A stretch of DNA of 34,322 nt from Betaproteobacteria bacterium (GTDB lineage Bacteria > Pseudomonadota > Gammaproteobacteria > Burkholderiales > Burkholderiaceae_C). The stretch lies in contig JANYBQ010000199.1 in the NCBI GenBank assembly GCA_025360705.1, positions 1 to 34,322 of the forward strand, written 5' to 3'. Shown piece after piece: positions 31,015 to 34,322 of this stretch (positions are counted from its first letter, which is position 1; each line of letters begins with the position of its first letter). The position numbers and the translations under genes are program-made. The notes below the pieces were generated by a model that saw only the letters and a program-made list of their open reading frames with translations, was not told where the DNA came from and searched no databases.

Positions 31015-31035
31015 AGTATTAAGAATAATCATACT
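31015..31035. promoter_or_regulatory. LysR-type operator candidate in the lysR-soxB gap
   Basis: Arms AGTAT and ATACT are 11 bases apart, the T-N11-A geometry of LysR sites, in an AT-rich patch. It contains AAGAATAATCAT (31021-31032), closely matching the site upstream of the importer genes. Located 62 bases before soxB and 21 bases before lysR. Confidence 0.55.
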
Positions 31036-31096
31036 CTTGGGGCTGGCGCGTGATTCCATTTGCGCGCTGCGTAGCTGCGGAGGCACACTCGGCTGC

Positions 31097-32350
31097 ATGA
31101 AGTATTCGGTTTTCTCGCTTGCCCGCCAGGCGCTGCGCGGCCATTCGGGTTGGCCGATGGCATGGCGCAACCCGGAGCCGAAGAAACGTTATGACGTGGT
31201 CGTGGTGGGTGGTGGTGGACATGGCCTTGCGACCGCCTTCTACCTGGCCAAAAACCATGGCATCAAGAACGTGGCGGTACTTGAAAAAGGCTGGATCGGC
31301 GGCGGCAACACCGGCCGCAACACCACCATCATCCGCTCCAACTACATGCTCGACGACAACGCCCATTTTTATGAGTGGTCGCTCAAGCTCTGGCACCAGT
31401 TGTCACAGGAGATAAATTACAACGTGATGTTCAGTCCGCGCGGGGTGTTGAACCTGGCCCATACCGAAGCGCAACGCGACCAGTACTTTCGCCGCGGTAA
31501 TCAGATGCTGCTGAACGGCATCGGCGCCGAGTGGATGACGCGTGAGGAAATTGCCCGGTTGGTGCCGCATCTGGACTGCTCGGACCATCCGCGGCATCCG
31601 ATTTTTGGTGGTTTGATGCAACGCCGTGGCGGCACGGCGCGCCATGATGCGGTGGCATGGGGATACGCGCGTGCCGCGTCAGCGCTGGGCGTGGACATCA
31701 TCCAGAACTGCGAGGTGCAGGGCTTCATACGCGAAGGCAACCGGATCGTCGCGCTGCAAACCTCGCGTGGGCGCATAGGCGCGGGCCGGGTAGGCATCGC
31801 CGTCGCTGGCCACACCGGCACGGTGGCCGGTCTGGCGGGGCTCAAGCTGCCGATCGAGAGCCACGTGCTTCAGGCCTTTGTTTCCGAGCCGCTCAAACCA
31901 ATTCTGGAGACCGTCGTCACTTATGGGGCCGGCCATTTCTACATCAGCCAGTCGGACAAGGGGGAACTGGTGATGGGTGGCGACCTGGATTTTCATCCGA
32001 GTTATTCGCAAAAGGGCAATCTGCCGATACTCCAGGAGGCGGTCGCCGCCGGGCTGCAGATGTTCCCGATGCTGTCGCGAGTGCGCATGTTGCGGCATTG
32101 GGGCGGCATCATGGACATGACGCTGGACGGCAGTCCCATCATCTCCAAGACACCGATCGACAATTTTTACCTGAACGGTGGCTGGTGTTACGGCGGCTTC
32201 AAAGCCACGCCGGCCTCGGGCTGGGTGTTTGCGCACACCATCGCCCACGATGCGCCACATGCACTCAACCGTGCCCATTCGCTGGAGCGCTTCCAGACCG
32301 GCCAAGTGCTCGACGACAAAGGCGCGGGCCCGACCGCGCAATGGCACTGA
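31097..32350 (+). CDS. soxB: Sarcosine oxidase beta subunit
   Basis: 417 residues from the ATG at 31097, chosen because the protein then begins like known SoxB (KYSVFSLARQALRGHSGWP); the frame upstream reads through the operator. The FAD-binding motif is VVVGGGGHGLATAFYL (about 35-50). RGGTARHDAVAWGYA contains the His (about 183) that carries covalent FMN in heterotetrameric sarcosine oxidases. HFYISQSDKGELVMGGD and MLRHWGGIMDMTLDGSPI follow the family. It oxidises the methyl group of sarcosine, with FAD as acceptor. soxD starts 17 bases downstream. Confidence 0.94.
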   Translation: MKYSVFSLARQALRGHSGWPMAWRNPEPKKRYDVVVVGGGGHGLATAFYLAKNHGIKNVAVLEKGWIGGGNTGRNTTIIRSNYMLDDNAHFYEWSLKLWHQLSQEINYNVMFSPRGVLNLAHTEAQRDQYFRRGNQMLLNGIGAEWMTREEIARLVPHLDCSDHPRHPIFGGLMQRRGGTARHDAVAWGYARAASALGVDIIQNCEVQGFIREGNRIVALQTSRGRIGAGRVGIAVAGHTGTVAGLAGLKLPIESHVLQAFVSEPLKPILETVVTYGAGHFYISQSDKGELVMGGDLDFHPSYSQKGNLPILQEAVAAGLQMFPMLSRVRMLRHWGGIMDMTLDGSPIISKTPIDNFYLNGGWCYGGFKATPASGWVFAHTIAHDAPHALNRAHSLERFQTGQVLDDKGAGPTAQWH

Positions 32351-32367
32351 TGCTGCACGAATAAGCC

Positions 32368-32634
32368 ATGCAACAGTTCACCTGCCCCTTTTGCGGAATG
32401 CGCGACCAGTCTGAATTTACCTATGTGCGCGAAGTAGCCCAAGTCCCCACGCTTGATGCACCGCTGGCAGACTGGCAGAGTTTTGTCTACACGCGCGATA
32501 ACCCGTGCGGCGCACACGCCGAGTGGTGGCACCACAACCACGGCTGCCGGCAGATGCTGGTAATTGTGCGTGACACCCTGACCCATGCGGTGCTTCAGGT
32601 CGAGGCGGCGCGTTCGTCCGGGGTGAGCACATGA
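32368..32634 (+). CDS. soxD: Sarcosine oxidase delta subunit
   Basis: 88 residues, the normal size. The zinc-binding residues of the family are visible: C6 and C9 in FTCPFCG, and the WWHHNHGC segment with His 56 or 58 and C60. Other family residues include VYTRDNPCGAHAEWWHH. It is a small structural subunit of the heterotetramer. Its TGA overlaps the soxA ATG as ATGA, indicating coupled translation. Confidence 0.93.
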   Translation: MQQFTCPFCGMRDQSEFTYVREVAQVPTLDAPLADWQSFVYTRDNPCGAHAEWWHHNHGCRQMLVIVRDTLTHAVLQVEAARSSGVST

Positions 32635-34322
32635 GCCAGCGGCAGTTGAATCGCCTTGCCACTGGCGGGCGCATACGGCGCGACCAGCCGCTGGATTTCA
32701 GTTTCGACGGCACCGCCTTGCAGGGTTTTGCCGGTGACACGCTGGCTTCGGCGCTGCTGGCCAACGGCGTCACGCTGGTGGGCCGCAGCTTTAAATACCA
32801 TCGCCGCCGCGGCATCTACAGTGCCGGCCCTGAAGAGCCTAGCGCCCTGATGCAGTTGCGCCGTGGCGCGCGCACCGAGCCCAACACCCGCGCGACCATG
32901 GTCGAGTTGTATGCCGGCCTGTCGGCCGACAGCCAGAACCGCTGGCCATCGCTGGCGTTCGACTGGCGCGCCATCAACCAGAAGTTCGCCGCCCTCATGC
33001 CGGCCGGTTTTTACTACAAGACCTTCATGTGGCCGCCCAAGCTCTGGATGTTCTACGAAAGCCAGATTCGCAAGGCAGCGGGACTAGGTGTGTCGCCGCT
33101 GGCTGCCGACCCTGACCACTACGCTTTCGAGTTCGCGCATTGCGACCTGCTGGTGGCCGGCAGCGGGCCAGCCGGTCTGTCGGCGGCACTGGCTGCGGCG
33201 CGCACCGGGCTACGCGTGGTGCTGGCCGATGAGCGCGCCGAACTGGGTGGCTCTGCGCTGTGGGAACGCGACGCCATCGACGGTATGCCGGCGCCGGACT
33301 GGGTGGCGCAGGCGCTAGTGGAACTTACGGCAACCCCCAATGTGCGGCTGTTGCCGCGCAGCACGGTGTTTGGTTACTACGACCACAACCTGGTCGCGAT
33401 CGCCGAACGCGTGACCGACCACCTGGCAGATTCGCCAGTGGGGCTGCCACGCCAGCGCCTGATCCATTTGCGCGCCCAGCGTGTGGTGATGGCCACTGGC
33501 AGCATCGAGCGGCCGCTGGTATTTGCCGACAACGACAAGCCGGGCGTGATGCTGGCGTCGGCGATCCGTACCTATATCAACCAATACGCGGTGCTGCCGG
33601 GGCGGCGCATCGCCATCTTCACCAACAACGACGACGCGTACCGCAGTGCGTTCGATGCCCGGCGCGCCGGTGCCGACGCGGTGACCATCATCGATTCGCG
33701 CGCCAGCATCGATGCGGGCTTGATCAGCCGGGCGCGCGAAGCCGGCATCGCACACCACGGCAACGCCTGTATTGCGGCCGTCCACGGCAAGGCGGTGGAA
33801 TCGGTCGAGGTGGTGCGCCGTGACGGATCGCGCATCGCGCGCGTGGCGTGCGATCTGCTGGGCAGCTCTGGCGGCTGGAGCCCAACCGTCCACCTGGTCT
33901 CGCAGGCCGGCGGCAAGTTGCGGTTTGATGAGGCGATCACCGCCTTCGTGCCGCACACCACGCGTGCCGCGATTGCGGCCGCGGGAGCTGCAAACGGCGA
34001 ATTCACGCTGGCTGGCGCGCTGACGCAAGGCCACGCTGCGGCACAAGATGCTGCGCGGCTGGTCGGACACGTGTGGCCCGCAGGAGCCGCCGCCGCGCCG
34101 CACGCCGCGCCGCAGGCAGCGCCGCGCATCGAGCCGCTCTGGCAGGTGCCCAAGACCGCGTCGCGTGGCAAACGTTTTGTTGATATTCAGGATGATGTCA
34201 CCGCCGCCGACATCGAGCTTGCGCACCGCGAAAACTTCCGCTCGGTAGAACACCTCAAGCGCTACACCACCTTGGGCATGGGGACCGACCAGGGCAAGAC
34301 GTCCAACGTGAACGGCCTCGCC
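32631..34322 (+). CDS. soxA: Sarcosine oxidase alpha subunit (5' part, cut by the window end)
   Basis: 564 residues are visible with no stop, of a protein normally near 970-1000. Residues about 1-105 are the Fer2-like N-terminal domain (LDFSFDGTALQGFAGDTLASALLANGV...RSFKYHRRRGI), which in SoxA has lost its cluster cysteines, as here. A nucleotide-binding fold begins with LLVAGSGPAGLSAALAAARTGLRVVL (about 173-198) and ends with a FAD/NAD domain including VMATGSIERPLVF. Ahead of the window edge it reaches HRENFRSVEHLKRYTTLGMGTDQGK, the cofactor-binding segment preceding the GcvT-like domain that takes the methyl group onto tetrahydrofolate. soxG would be expected next. Confidence 0.93.
   Translation, partial: MSQRQLNRLATGGRIRRDQPLDFSFDGTALQGFAGDTLASALLANGVTLVGRSFKYHRRRGIYSAGPEEPSALMQLRRGARTEPNTRATMVELYAGLSADSQNRWPSLAFDWRAINQKFAALMPAGFYYKTFMWPPKLWMFYESQIRKAAGLGVSPLAADPDHYAFEFAHCDLLVAGSGPAGLSAALAAARTGLRVVLADERAELGGSALWERDAIDGMPAPDWVAQALVELTATPNVRLLPRSTVFGYYDHNLVAIAERVTDHLADSPVGLPRQRLIHLRAQRVVMATGSIERPLVFADNDKPGVMLASAIRTYINQYAVLPGRRIAIFTNNDDAYRSAFDARRAGADAVTIIDSRASIDAGLISRAREAGIAHHGNACIAAVHGKAVESVEVVRRDGSRIARVACDLLGSSGGWSPTVHLVSQAGGKLRFDEAITAFVPHTTRAAIAAAGAANGEFTLAGALTQGHAAAQDAARLVGHVWPAGAAAAPHAAPQAAPRIEPLWQVPKTASRGKRFVDIQDDVTAADIELAHRENFRSVEHLKRYTTLGMGTDQGKTSNVNGLA

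Noticed and set aside
1-34322. tRNA, rRNA, CRISPR array, insertion sequence or phage genes.
   Set aside because: No cloverleaf-like segment was noticed in the intergenic gaps and no repeat-spacer pattern or transposase/integrase motif was found by reading; a dedicated scan was not possible.

Overview
The window is high-GC bacterial DNA. The protein families and operon styles (SdhA with its N-terminal sequence, MaeB with a phosphotransacetylase tail, Pal, tripartite TRAP transporters, sarcosine oxidase) point to a betaproteobacterium, probably Burkholderiales. This is inferred from sequence resemblance only. No rRNA, tRNA, CRISPR array, transposase or integrase was seen.

Left part (1-7.1 kb) is a patchwork of intact genes and gene stumps. 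It opens with a broken isocitrate dehydrogenase, followed by a small ribbon-helix-helix regulator with a well-formed promoter/operator, then a TRAP transporter (dctP, dctQ, dctM, minus strand) whose dctP-dctQ gap holds a 266-bp nested inverted repeat. Upstream on the minus strand lie intact sdhA and sdhD, but sdhC survives only as its last ~25 residues and sdhB only as its first 9 codons. The sdhB stump opens a 51-codon frame that ends by overlapping the dctP start codon. An AT-rich palindromic region separates the sdhC stump from a 5'-truncated and frameshifted pal.

Middle part (7.1-18.4 kb, plus strand) holds an unrecognised 256-aa protein, an NADP-type malic enzyme (maeB), a spermidine-synthase-like protein and a six-gene operon related to hydrogenase 4 / complex I (HyfB, C, E, F, G and I-like). 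The large subunit lacks all four Ni-Fe cysteine ligands, while the small subunit keeps the four cysteines of its proximal iron-sulfur cluster. No HyfA/HyfH ferredoxin-type subunit is present. This matches the Ehr (energy-converting hydrogenase-related) class, a membrane ion-pumping module whose electron donor and acceptor are not settled.

Next (18.4-21 kb, minus strand) come a Na/Pi cotransporter-like protein with a PhoU-like tail, a DUF167 protein and FabZ, closely packed. From 21 to 26.3 kb a minus-strand set (SDR, flavin-containing monooxygenase, phytoene-desaturase/PYROXD2-like oxidoreductase) diverges from an AraC-family regulator. The shared gap holds several TGGTC-type palindromes. This looks like a regulated catabolic cluster for an alcohol/ketone-type substrate. 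A decayed luciferase-like monooxygenase stump follows.

Right part (26.5-34.3 kb) is an amine/amino-acid unit: an ABC importer (binding protein, two permeases, ATPase, minus strand), a LysR regulator and the divergent sarcosine oxidase genes soxB, soxD and soxA (soxA runs off the window). A 12-base half-site is shared between the importer promoter region and the lysR-soxB gap, suggesting one LysR regulon for uptake and oxidation of an N-methylated amino compound.
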